A stretch of 64,000 nucleotides of DNA. It comes from an uncultured Verrucomicrobiota bacterium. GTDB taxonomy: Bacteria; Verrucomicrobiota; Kiritimatiellia; Kiritimatiellales; Tichowtungiaceae. Location: the NCBI GenBank assembly GCA_903826865.1, contig CAIKGD010000042.1, positions 33,102 to 97,101 on the forward strand, read 5' to 3'. The translations under genes were made by a program, and so were the position numbers. Positions 25,092 through 33,364 of this stretch are shown here, piece by piece; the first letter of the stretch is position 1; every line of letters begins with the position of its first letter. The notes beneath the pieces were generated by a model. It did not search any database, was not told the DNA's origin, and worked only from the letters and a program-made list of their open reading frames with translations.

Positions 25092-26573
25092 ATGAGGCCG
25101 ACTTTTACACCGGTTAGAAGCGACGCTGGATTGCTGCTTGTGTGCATGCTCCTGCTGACAGCAGGTTGCGCTACGCACAGCAGGAATGCCGGTTCGGCCA
25201 TTGCCCGGCTTAAAGCCGGCGATACGGCATCGGCCTTACTGTGGTCGGAAAAGCTGAAACAAAGCACCTTCAGTAAAGACCTCGGCTGTCTGGAAAGCGG
25301 ACGCGTAAAAATGCTGTCCGGCGATTTCACAGGCAGCCGGGCCGATTTTGCGGCGGCTATTGATAAAGTTCTCGCGAAAACAGAAACCGGACCGGCCATC
25401 CGGATGGGTTCGGTGGGTTCAACCGTTGCCGCTTCAACCGTTACCGACGATACGTTGCGTACATACGAGCTTTCGCCGTACGAAATTATTCAATTGCTGC
25501 ATTATCAGACGTTGAACTACCTGTTCAGCGGTGATCCCGAAGGTGCCGGTGTTGAAATGCGCCGTACCGTGTTTGCGCAGGATGCGATTGCCGAAAAATA
25601 CTCCAAGGAAATTGCGAAAGCGCAGGCAAACGCCCGCGCCAAACAGGCTCAGGCGATGGAAACGGTTCAGGCTAAAATGGAGACGATGAGGCCGGCGCTG
25701 GAAAGAGTCAGCAGTTCCTATGAAAACGGCATGGCCTGGTATTTCTGCGGACTGGTGTTTGAAAAGCAGGGCGATGCCGCCAACGCCGCTCTCAGTTACC
25801 GCAAAGCAGGGGAGCTGGCACCGGGGAATAGCTGCATACGGAAGGATTTTCTGCGGCTGCTCCGCACGCAGGATCAACAGGCTTTTGCTGACCTGGTTCG
25901 GCAGTATCATGTGGATGTTAAGAGTCTGACGCGCGAATCCACCGAAATTGTAGTGCTCTATGAGGAGGCGCTGATCTCTGAGCGGCAAACCGTCAAAATT
26001 CCTATTCCGATTCCTGATTTTAACGGGGCGGTAACGCTGGTGTCGGTCGATTTTCCCTTTTACAACGATCCAGCCTATATGCCGGTACCGCTTGCTATTG
26101 CAGATGGCGGAACGAATCTCGGAGTCACTGAACCGGCAGTTTATCTCCAATCGCTGGCCTATCGCGACCTGAAAGACAAGTTGCCCGGCGTGGTTGTCCG
26201 TAATGTGACGCGAGCGGTAACTAAAGTCGCCGCGCAGCAGGCGGCCAACACCCGGAACGATGAGTTGGTGAAAATCGGTATGATGGCAATTAATGCGGCT
26301 GCCTCGATTGCCAGCACGGCAGACACCCGCGCGTGGTATTCGATCCCGATGGTAACGCATTTGTACCGCGGGCCGCTTTCTGCCGGAACGCACATGCTGC
26401 AATGCCGCAACCCGGCCACTGGTGCTGCATTCTCAATTCCAGTCACAGTTACCGCCGGTGAAACGCGGCTGGTATGGATTGCCGACACCGGCGGTATGGC
26501 TGCTGCGGCGACCGCTTCATTATCAGGGAAAGGGTTGCCTCCGACCTATCAGCAGTTTAATAATCCATTTTGA
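25092..26573 (+). CDS. COG3014-like lipoprotein with TPR-type repeats
   Basis: A 493-residue lipoprotein; the signal peptide ends in LTAGC. The N-terminal half has helical repeats (SAIARLKAGDTASALLWSEKLK, FSGDPEGAGVEMRRTVFAQDA, KQGDAANAALSYRKAGELAPGNSC). It also has an Ala/Gln-rich coiled-coil-like stretch near 180-215. The C-terminal half is beta-rich, with a Pro-Ile-Pro-Ile-Pro segment. Proteins of this shape are found next to ycfL and lpoB in other bacteria, as here. It probably sits at the outer membrane and helps organise cell-wall synthesis, but no activity is known. Confidence 0.7.
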   Translation: MRPTFTPVRSDAGLLLVCMLLLTAGCATHSRNAGSAIARLKAGDTASALLWSEKLKQSTFSKDLGCLESGRVKMLSGDFTGSRADFAAAIDKVLAKTETGPAIRMGSVGSTVAASTVTDDTLRTYELSPYEIIQLLHYQTLNYLFSGDPEGAGVEMRRTVFAQDAIAEKYSKEIAKAQANARAKQAQAMETVQAKMETMRPALERVSSSYENGMAWYFCGLVFEKQGDAANAALSYRKAGELAPGNSCIRKDFLRLLRTQDQQAFADLVRQYHVDVKSLTRESTEIVVLYEEALISERQTVKIPIPIPDFNGAVTLVSVDFPFYNDPAYMPVPLAIADGGTNLGVTEPAVYLQSLAYRDLKDKLPGVVVRNVTRAVTKVAAQQAANTRNDELVKIGMMAINAAASIASTADTRAWYSIPMVTHLYRGPLSAGTHMLQCRNPATGAAFSIPVTVTAGETRLVWIADTGGMAAAATASLSGKGLPPTYQQFNNPF

Positions 26574-26584
26574 ACAAACGTGGT

Positions 26585-26610
26585 GCCGGGTTCCAATGAA
26601 AGGAACCGGC
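26585..26610 (+). other. Intercistronic hairpin without T-run
   Basis: GCCGGGTTCC and GGAACCGGC form a 9-bp stem with one bulged base between the COG3014-like gene and ycfL. No T-tract follows, so it is more likely an mRNA processing or stability element than a terminator. Confidence 0.4.
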
Positions 26611-26643
26611 GGGTATTAGCAAAGGGAGCAGGAGTCCTGTATT

Positions 26644-27066
26644 ATGAAAATATCAAAAAATATCATCACCGCCGCGCTGCTGACCGCCGGCGTCACCGGC
26701 CTCTATGGTTGCCGGAATACTTCCGGAACAGTTGTGAAGACGGATCATCTGACCGGAACATCCTCCATTATTGAAGAAAATGGACGTTTGGCGCATCAGG
26801 TGGACGTAGTTAACATCGCTTACGATGAAGTGAACGGCCTCAAACGGGCTCATATCACGATGCAATCCAACCGTAACCGCCGGTTGCGTGTGGATTACCG
26901 CATCTGCTGGTTTGATATTAACGGCATGGAAATAGACCCGCAGACAAAAACCTACCGCAATCAGATTCTTGAAGGACGCGATACCGTGACGGTTACGGGC
27001 GTTGCCAACTCACCGGCGGCGGTTTCTTCCAAACTTCGGATTCGTGAAACATCTCAGGCTGAATAA
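26644..27066 (+). CDS. ycfL: YcfL-like lipoprotein (DUF1425)
   Basis: A 140-residue putative lipoprotein with signal peptide and LYGC lipobox. The mature part has LAHQVDVVNIAYDEVNGLKRAHITMQSNRNRRLRVDYRICWFDINGMEID, which is the pattern of YcfL/DUF1425: an extracytoplasmic beta-sandwich with an R-V-D-Y-R-I-x-W-F-D strand. In Escherichia coli ycfL is adjacent to lpoB, and the same order is kept here. Its biochemical role is unknown; a link to the penicillin-binding-protein activation system is inferred from this conserved pairing. Confidence 0.82.
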   Translation: MKISKNIITAALLTAGVTGLYGCRNTSGTVVKTDHLTGTSSIIEENGRLAHQVDVVNIAYDEVNGLKRAHITMQSNRNRRLRVDYRICWFDINGMEIDPQTKTYRNQILEGRDTVTVTGVANSPAAVSSKLRIRETSQAE

Positions 27067-27084
27067 TAGAAAGGATAAATGCAT

Positions 27085-27687
27085 ATGAAAAAATCAGTTT
27101 TCCCGTTGGGTCTGTTGTGCGGTGCAATGATTTTAAGCGGATGCGCTACCAGAATTTCTGAAGTGCCGCTCGACCGCACGGCCGCTACCACCAGAATTGA
27201 ACCGCAGGATATCCGCCGCACCGTCGAGAAGATGGTGGAATCACTGCTCGTTGCACCGGGCGTTAAGGAGTTTGTCAGCGGACGCCGTCCCGTACTGGAT
27301 GTCGAACCGATGCAAAACCGTACCACCCAGCACATTGACATGGCCAGTCTGACCGAATCAGTGCGCATGCAGCTTCTCCGGTCGGGAATGTTCCGGTTCG
27401 TGGATCGTTCATCTACCGGAACGGCGGCAGTTGATGTCGAGCGCATTAACCAGGAAAATCAACTGGGTCTGGTTGACGCCTCCAAGGCCGTGAAAGCAGG
27501 CCATCAGACCGCGCTGGATATGTATCTGACCGGCACGCTGTCGGAAATTAAGAACGTGACGGGCCGTACGACCGACCAGTACTACAAATTCTCTATGTCC
27601 CTGAAAGATCTCAAGACCGGAGAACTCGTCTGGGCGGACGAACAGGAAATCCGCAAAGCCAGCACCCGTCCTGTTGTAGGCTGGTAA
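27085..27687 (+). CDS. lpoB: LpoB-like activator of penicillin-binding protein 1B
   Basis: A 200-residue outer-membrane lipoprotein (lipobox ILSGC). The ATG at 27085 lies nine bases after AAGGA and is preferred to the ATG two codons upstream. RPVLDVEPMQNRTTQHIDMASLTESVRMQLLRSGMFRFVD and ALDMYLTGTLSEIKNVTGRTTDQYYKFSMSLKDLKTGELVWADEQEIRKAS are the two conserved LpoB segments. LpoB reaches through the peptidoglycan to stimulate PBP1B glycosyltransfer. It lies 12 bp behind ycfL and is followed by a strong terminator. Confidence 0.88.
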   Translation: MKKSVFPLGLLCGAMILSGCATRISEVPLDRTAATTRIEPQDIRRTVEKMVESLLVAPGVKEFVSGRRPVLDVEPMQNRTTQHIDMASLTESVRMQLLRSGMFRFVDRSSTGTAAVDVERINQENQLGLVDASKAVKAGHQTALDMYLTGTLSEIKNVTGRTTDQYYKFSMSLKDLKTGELVWADEQEIRKASTRPVVGW

Positions 27688-27708
27688 GCACTTGCCGCTT
27701 ACTTTGCG

Positions 27709-27740
27709 AACCCGTTCCGGAATTCCGGAGCGGGTTTTTT
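27709..27740 (+). terminator. Rho-independent terminator after lpoB
   Basis: A 12-bp stem with one wobble pair (27709-27720 with 27725-27736, AATT loop; CCCG...CGGG core) leads into TTTTTT at 27735-27740. It closes the envelope module. Confidence 0.85.
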
Positions 27741-27826
27741 ATATGCTCCGGCAAATAAACCTGCTCTTCTTGCTTTTTGAGGGCGGGTTAGGTAGCTTCT
27801 TCGCTCACATTTTTACAGGGAAGAAT

Positions 27827-28501
27827 ATGCCGAAAATTGAAATTATGCCGTCGATTCTGGCGGCCGATATGGGAAATCTGGAAGCCGCCATCCGCCAGTG
27901 CGAAAACGCGGGTGCCGACCAGATTCATATGGATATCATGGACGGAGTTTTTGTGCCGAATATCAGTATGGGGCCTGCTGTTGTTGCTATGGCCGACCGC
28001 GTGACCGCTCTGCCGATGGATGTGCATCTGATGCTTCTTCAGCCGCAAAATCACCTTAAGGCTTTCGCCAAGGCCGGTTCAGACACCATTCTGATTCACA
28101 TCGAAGCCGACTGCGATGTTGAGGATACACTTAAAAAAATCCGCGCGCTCGGCTGCAAAAGCGGAATCACTGTGAATCCGCCGACGCCGGTTGAATCCAT
28201 TTTCCGCTGTTTGGAAAAAGGGCTGGCCGATGAGGTGCTCATCATGTCAGTAAACCCCGGTTTCGGCGGCCAGAAATACATTGCGGAAGCCGAAGCCAAA
28301 GTGGCGGCTGTCCGCCGCCGCTGGCCGGATATGATGATCTCCATTGACGGCGGCATTGATCTCGAAACCGTAAAGCCGGCCGCCGCGCACGGGGCCAATC
28401 TGTTTGTGGCCGGCACATCACTTTTTAAAGCGCCGGATATGAAGAAAGCCGTCGCAACCATGCGTGCGAATGCCGCAGCCGCCTATTGTTCAAAACTCTG
28501 A
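27827..28501 (+). CDS. rpe: Ribulose-phosphate 3-epimerase
   Basis: A 224-residue TIM-barrel enzyme interconverting ribulose 5-phosphate and xylulose 5-phosphate in the pentose phosphate pathway. The start is the ATG after AGGGAAG, at MPKIEIMPSILAAD; the upstream open frame crosses the lpoB terminator. Motifs include HMDIMDGVFVPN, PMDVHLML, VLIMSVNPGFGGQ and SIDGGI, which together carry the metal-binding His/Asp residues. Its last codons lie inside a short 7-bp repeat tract that runs into the start of lepA. Confidence 0.95.
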   Translation: MPKIEIMPSILAADMGNLEAAIRQCENAGADQIHMDIMDGVFVPNISMGPAVVAMADRVTALPMDVHLMLLQPQNHLKAFAKAGSDTILIHIEADCDVEDTLKKIRALGCKSGITVNPPTPVESIFRCLEKGLADEVLIMSVNPGFGGQKYIAEAEAKVAAVRRRWPDMMISIDGGIDLETVKPAAAHGANLFVAGTSLFKAPDMKKAVATMRANAAAAYCSKL

Positions 28502-28525
28502 AATTCTGAATCGAAAATCTAAAAT
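28491..28525 (-). repeat. Short tract of 7-bp degenerate repeats between rpe and lepA
   Basis: The plus strand reads CAAAACT, CTGAAAT, TCTGAAT, CGAAAAT, CTAAAAT, in register from the last rpe codons to the lepA start codon. On the minus strand it contains GATTTTC and GATTCAG units; GATTCAG also occurs in the array at 13679-13720, so the two tracts may be the same repeat family. Confidence 0.45.
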
Positions 28526-30329
28526 GACTGATCTCTCCCGCATCCGCAATTTTTGCATCATCGCCCATATTGACCACGGCAAGTCCACGCTGGCCGACCG
28601 CATCCTTCAACTGACCGGCACCATTGAAGACCGCAAGATGAAGGAGCAGGTGCTCGACGCGATGGATCTGGAGCGTGAACGCGGTATTACCATCAAGGCG
28701 CATCCGGTCGCGATGAAGTACACCGCCAAAGACGGCCAACTTTATTCGTTCAATCTGATCGATACCCCCGGCCACGTGGACTTTTCCTATGAAGTTTCCC
28801 GCAGTCTTCAGGCCTGTGAAGGAGCTATTCTGGTGGTGGATGCCGCACAAGGCGTCGAAGCACAGACGGTCTCTAATGCCTTTCTGGCCGCTGAACATAA
28901 CCTGACCATTGTGCCTGTCCTGAATAAAGTCGAACTGCCCAATGCTCAGCCGGAGGTGGTGGCACGCCAAATCGAGGAACTGCTGGCCATTGATGCAACG
29001 AACTGCCTGGAAGTAAGTGCCAAAACGGGGAAGGGCGTCGCAGAACTGCTCGAGGCCGTTGTAGCGCGCATCCCTCCGCCGAAACCATCAGAGGACGATG
29101 CGGTGCGCGGGCTTGTTTTTGACTCAAAATATGACGCTTTTCGCGGCGTAGTAGTTTATATGCGTCTGTTCAGCGGGAATCTAAAAGCCGGTGAAAAAGT
29201 GCGCATGATGAGCACCGGACTTGAGTATGAAATCAAGGAAGTGGGAGTTTTTACGCCGGACATGGAAGTCCGCAAGGAACTGACCGAAGGCTCCGTCGGC
29301 TATGTAATCGCCAATATCAAGGACTCGTCTGAAATCCAGATCGGGGACACTCTTACAACCGTTCGTAATCCGTCTTCGACCGCTTTGCCCGGCTTTAAGG
29401 AAATCCACCCGATGGTTTTTGCCGGTATCTATCCGATCGAAACCAGCGACTACGAAAAACTCGGCAAGAGCCTTGATAAGCTGCGCCTTAATGATGCGGC
29501 TTTTTCCTACCAGTCGGAATCCTCGGTGGCGCTCGGTTTCGGTTTTCGATGTGGATTCCTCGGTCTGCTTCATATGGAAATTGTGCAGGAACGGCTGCGC
29601 CGCGAATTCGATCTGGATATCATCGCTTCCTATCCGAATGTTATTTACCGGGTGCAGCTCAAAAGCGGCAAGATGATTGAAGTCGATAATCCGACCTACC
29701 TGCCGGATCCGACGGTTATTGAGACGATGGAAGAGCCGTTTATCAAAGCCACCATCATCACGCCGACTGTTTGTCTGGGTGAAATGATGAAGCTGGTGAT
29801 GGAAAAACGCGGCGAGATCACGCATACCGACTCGATTGATGCCCAGCGCGTCATGCTCACCTGCGATCTGCCGCTCAATGAAGTGCTGATTGATTTCTAC
29901 GACCGTCTTAAGAGTCTCAGCCGCGGCTACGCTTCGATGGATTACGAGTACGCCGACTACCGCCTGTCGGATCTCGTCAAGATGGACATCATGATTCACA
30001 GCGAACCGGTTGATGCCTTTTCATCCATTGTGCACCGCTCCAAAGCGGTATCGCGCGGACGCCAGATGTGCGAATCTCTGAAAGAGGTTATTCCGAAGCA
30101 GGCGTTCTCTGTCGCTATTCAGGCGGCGCTCGGCGGAAAAATCATTGCCCGTGAAACCATTCAGGCCTACCGCAAAGATGTGACGGCCAAGTGCTACGGC
30201 GGTGATATTTCCCGTAAACGCAAACTGCTCGAGCGCCAGAAAGAAGGCAAAAAGAAAATGAAGAGCATCGGCAAAGTGAATATTCCCCAGGAAGCGTTCA
30301 TTGCGGTACTCAAAACCAAGCAGGAATAA
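28524..30329 (+). CDS. lepA: Elongation factor 4 (LepA)
   Basis: A 601-residue translational GTPase. The start is ATG 28524 (MTDLSRIRNFCIIAHIDHGKST), which gives the usual length; an upstream GTG would run back into rpe. The GTP-binding motifs AHIDHGKST, DTPGHVDF and the NKVE of VLNKVELP are all present, and the C-terminal LepA-specific region ends GKVNIPQEAFIAVLKTKQE. LepA acts on stalled or mis-translocated ribosomes. The signal peptidase gene follows after 3 bp, the classical lepA-lepB order. Confidence 0.97.
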   Translation: MTDLSRIRNFCIIAHIDHGKSTLADRILQLTGTIEDRKMKEQVLDAMDLERERGITIKAHPVAMKYTAKDGQLYSFNLIDTPGHVDFSYEVSRSLQACEGAILVVDAAQGVEAQTVSNAFLAAEHNLTIVPVLNKVELPNAQPEVVARQIEELLAIDATNCLEVSAKTGKGVAELLEAVVARIPPPKPSEDDAVRGLVFDSKYDAFRGVVVYMRLFSGNLKAGEKVRMMSTGLEYEIKEVGVFTPDMEVRKELTEGSVGYVIANIKDSSEIQIGDTLTTVRNPSSTALPGFKEIHPMVFAGIYPIETSDYEKLGKSLDKLRLNDAAFSYQSESSVALGFGFRCGFLGLLHMEIVQERLRREFDLDIIASYPNVIYRVQLKSGKMIEVDNPTYLPDPTVIETMEEPFIKATIITPTVCLGEMMKLVMEKRGEITHTDSIDAQRVMLTCDLPLNEVLIDFYDRLKSLSRGYASMDYEYADYRLSDLVKMDIMIHSEPVDAFSSIVHRSKAVSRGRQMCESLKEVIPKQAFSVAIQAALGGKIIARETIQAYRKDVTAKCYGGDISRKRKLLERQKEGKKKMKSIGKVNIPQEAFIAVLKTKQE

Positions 30330-30332
30330 TCG

Positions 30333-31451
30333 ATGAATATTTTTAAAATCCGTAAAGCGCGCAAAGAGCTCAAAGAAGTCCTGCACTACGCCAAACATAT
30401 CCGGCACATGCATGAGGACATTGCCGGTCCGAACGCGCTCGAACAGCTTCACGCACAGGAAAAAGCTGCCCGCGAAGTACGCAAAGGAACGGCAAGTGAT
30501 CTTATGGAAACGGCCGGCGAAGCCGTTGTCAAGGCGTGCGAAAAAGTCGCACCGCCGCGCCGCCACCCCAAAGTGCGCGAAAATGTCGAAGTACTTTTCG
30601 TTGCTGTCGCTGCCGCCATGGCCATCCGCGCTTACTTTTTCCAGCCGTTTAAAATCCCGACCGGCTCCATGCAACCCACGCTGTACGGAATTACGATTAA
30701 AGAAGAACCGGTGATCAAATCCGGCAATCCGCTGGCTTATGCCGAAAATCTGATTCTTTTCGGCGAGCGCTTCCGGACGGTTAGCGCAAAAGCCGACGGA
30801 CGCATCCGGACAACCATGGGTGCCGATGGACTGCCGCGGCTTTATGGGCAGGATAATTCCGACGAAACCAGCACTATTTATATCGGCAGCGTACCGCATC
30901 GCATTCCGAACAAATTGATTCCGTTCTGCCGTTTCGGCGAAACTTTGAAAACCGGGGAGCCCATCGTTCAGGGAGTCGTTAAAAGCGGTGACTACATCCT
31001 CGTCAACCGCATCAAATATAATTTTATCCGGCCGAAGAGGGGGGATATTGCAGTGTTTGATACCCGTGAACTCACGCACCCGCAGGTTCGTAAAGACGCT
31101 TATTACATCAAACGGATGGTTGGTTTGCCCGGTGAAACGATTTCCGTTGCCCCGAAATATCTGCTCGTTAACGGTGAGAAACCAACCGATCCGCGTTTCG
31201 ACAAAATTTTTAATGACAAGAAGTACAAGGGTTATCAATTTGCTCATTCAACAGTTCCGCTGCCGTTGATCGGAAAGCCGGGCGACTCTATTAAACTGGC
31301 TAACGATGAATATCTGTTTTTCGGTGACAATACGGAAAGCAGTCTCGACGGCCGTTATTTCGGAGCTGTCAACCGCCGGCAGATTTTGGGGCCGGCTTTC
31401 TTTGTCTGCTGGCCGTTTGATCGCGCCGGGCTTGCTGAAAGCAGTCACTGA
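30333..31451 (+). CDS. lepB: Signal peptidase I
   Basis: A 372-residue inner-membrane serine protease that removes Sec signal peptides. An N-terminal cytoplasmic helical stretch of about 80 residues precedes the membrane segment ENVEVLFVAVAAAMAIRAYFF. The nucleophile is Ser112 in KIPTGSMQPTLYG. The general base lies in YYIKRMVGLPGE, and FFGDNTESSLDGRYFG is the last signature box. A long insert (about residues 120-215) lies between the Ser box and GDYILVNRIKYN, as seen in larger Gram-negative forms. It is coupled to lepA. Confidence 0.94.
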   Translation: MNIFKIRKARKELKEVLHYAKHIRHMHEDIAGPNALEQLHAQEKAAREVRKGTASDLMETAGEAVVKACEKVAPPRRHPKVRENVEVLFVAVAAAMAIRAYFFQPFKIPTGSMQPTLYGITIKEEPVIKSGNPLAYAENLILFGERFRTVSAKADGRIRTTMGADGLPRLYGQDNSDETSTIYIGSVPHRIPNKLIPFCRFGETLKTGEPIVQGVVKSGDYILVNRIKYNFIRPKRGDIAVFDTRELTHPQVRKDAYYIKRMVGLPGETISVAPKYLLVNGEKPTDPRFDKIFNDKKYKGYQFAHSTVPLPLIGKPGDSIKLANDEYLFFGDNTESSLDGRYFGAVNRRQILGPAFFVCWPFDRAGLAESSH

Positions 31452-31796
31452 TCAGGATGCGCGTTTGTCAAAACGGATCCGATCCGGGCGGTTTTCCGAA
31501 GTTTGAATTCCGCATATGGCACTAAAAATGACCGTATATTATTATGCGGTACAGTGTTGTAAATCCATTATTTCCAGCATTTTACATCTTTCTTGGCGTC
31601 GGGAACGGCCGCCGGCCTGTCTACATTTTTCTTTGCTGCCGTGCAGGTTTTCCGAGCTGTTTTTCGCTATACGTGAGATTTCAGGAGCGGTTTTTTTGTC
31701 GCTAAAAAGCAGGACTTGGAACAAAATATGACTGAGGTTTGCAATATTTTACAGCAATCGATGTTATATAAATGTGGACTATGACCAGAGGGCTAT
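31452..31796 (+). other. 345-bp gene-free stretch, AT-rich, probable promoter region
   Basis: No coding frame here is convincing: a 71-codon frame at 31516-31731 has a composition unlike a protein. A weak stem (CGGAT/ATCCG near 31474) followed by GGCGGTTTT may terminate lepB transcription. The last 60 bases are AT-rich, with TTGCAA (31739) and TATATA (31765), but the 20-bp spacing is too long for a good sigma-70 promoter. Confidence 0.35.
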
Positions 31797-33350
31797 ATGA
31801 AGCGGTTGCGGCGTGTCTTTTTACTTTTTGCTGTTTTTGTGCTGTCGTGCGGTGCGGAGCAAATTCCTGCTACCAACCGTATTGATACACTAGTTCTCGC
31901 CAGACAGGCGGAAACCGGGTTTCCACCTTCTGAGCCCTGTTCCGATGCCGTTTTCGTTCGCCGGGCTTATATTGATGTGATCGGCACATTGCCAACTGCT
32001 GATGAAGTCCGCCGGTTCCTTTCCAACCGCAGTCCAACCAAGCGTGCCAAACTGATCGACGAACTGCTTGAACGTCCGGAGTTTGCCGATTACTGGTCGC
32101 TTAAGTGGTGCGACCTGTTGAGGGTGAAATCGGAGTTTCCGAGCAATCTCTGGCCGAATGCAGTGCAGGCTTATCAATATTGGGTTCGCGATACGCTTCG
32201 CCATAATATGCCGTATGATCAGTTTGTTCGTGCGCTTCTGACAGCGAGCGGAAGCAATTTCCGGGATGCACCGGTCAATTTTTACCGGCCGTTCCAAGAG
32301 CGGACACCCCGCAAGATTTTTGACACCGTAGCTCTGGTTTTTATGGGTGTGCGACTGGACAATTCCGGCTGGAGCGATGAACAGATGCTGGGCATGGACG
32401 CATTTTTTGCCAAGGTTGCCTATAAGAAAACGGCGGAATGGAAAGAGGAGATTGTCTATTCCGATCCGGAAAAACAACTGCTTCATCCGGTAACCAAAGC
32501 ACCGGTGCTGCCGACGCCTCCGGGAAAAAGTCCGCTGACTCTGGAGAAGTCAGCCGACCCGCGCGTTGCCTTTGCCGACTGGCTGACGGCTCCGGACAAT
32601 CCGTGGTTTTCCAAGGCCATTGTCAACCGTATCTGGTTCTGGCTGATGGGGCGGGGCATCATTCATGAAGCAGACGATATCCGCCCGGACAATCCGCCGT
32701 GGAGTCCCGCTTTGCTGGCATATCTGCAGACGGAGCTGGTGGAAAACAAGTATGATCTGAAACATATCTACCGGTTGATTCTCAATTCCGATACCTATCA
32801 GCTCTCGTCGCTGCCGACTCCTGAAAATGCAGGCGATGAAGCCGGGTTTTCGCACTACCGTGTGCGGCGGCTCGATGCCGAAGTGCTGATTGATGCGATC
32901 TGCAGAATTACCGGAACCGGTGAAGAGTATTCGAGTGCCATTCCTGAGCCGTTTACATTTATACCTTCAAGCCAGCGGACGATTGTGCTGGCGGACGGCA
33001 GCATAAAATCCTCATTTCTTGAAATGTTCGGAAGACCCGGACGGGACAACTCGCTTGAGTCGGACCGCAACAACAATGTTTCAGTTTTCCAGACTCTGCA
33101 TATGCTGAATTCATCCCATATTCAGAAAAAAATTATGGACGGGCCGCGCCTGCGCAAACTGATGACAGACAGTCCGGGGAGCACCGAACGCATCAATCAG
33201 CTTTATCTGGAAATCCTGTCGCGTCTTCCGACGCCGCAGGAACAGAAAATTGCTTCAGACTACATTGCAGCGGCCAGAAGCGGAACTGCCGGTTTTTATG
33301 ATCTGGCGTGGGCTTTACTGAATACCAATGAATTTATTCTGCGACACTGA
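31797..33350 (+). CDS. DUF1549/DUF1553 exported protein
   Basis: A 517-residue protein with a signal peptide ending near SCGAEQ. It has a DUF1549 region (about residues 30-210; DAVFVRRAYIDVIGTLPTADEVRRFL and FADYWSLKWCDLLRVKSE) and a DUF1553 region (about 265-515; RVAFADWLTAPDNPWFSKAIVNRIWFWLMGRGI, later NEFILRH). These are typical of Planctomycetota, Verrucomicrobiota and relatives and nearly always sit beside a DUF1501 gene, as here. It is shorter than many relatives and has no cytochrome c domain. Function unproven; roles in periplasmic or surface polymer breakdown have been suggested for such loci. Confidence 0.92.
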   Translation: MKRLRRVFLLFAVFVLSCGAEQIPATNRIDTLVLARQAETGFPPSEPCSDAVFVRRAYIDVIGTLPTADEVRRFLSNRSPTKRAKLIDELLERPEFADYWSLKWCDLLRVKSEFPSNLWPNAVQAYQYWVRDTLRHNMPYDQFVRALLTASGSNFRDAPVNFYRPFQERTPRKIFDTVALVFMGVRLDNSGWSDEQMLGMDAFFAKVAYKKTAEWKEEIVYSDPEKQLLHPVTKAPVLPTPPGKSPLTLEKSADPRVAFADWLTAPDNPWFSKAIVNRIWFWLMGRGIIHEADDIRPDNPPWSPALLAYLQTELVENKYDLKHIYRLILNSDTYQLSSLPTPENAGDEAGFSHYRVRRLDAEVLIDAICRITGTGEEYSSAIPEPFTFIPSSQRTIVLADGSIKSSFLEMFGRPGRDNSLESDRNNNVSVFQTLHMLNSSHIQKKIMDGPRLRKLMTDSPGSTERINQLYLEILSRLPTPQEQKIASDYIAAARSGTAGFYDLAWALLNTNEFILRH

Positions 33351-33364
33351 AACAGGAGAACACG

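Noticed and set aside
31516..31731. A 71-codon frame between lepB and the DUF1549 gene
   Set aside because: No RBS, no homology by eye, and an amino-acid composition typical of non-coding AT-rich DNA.
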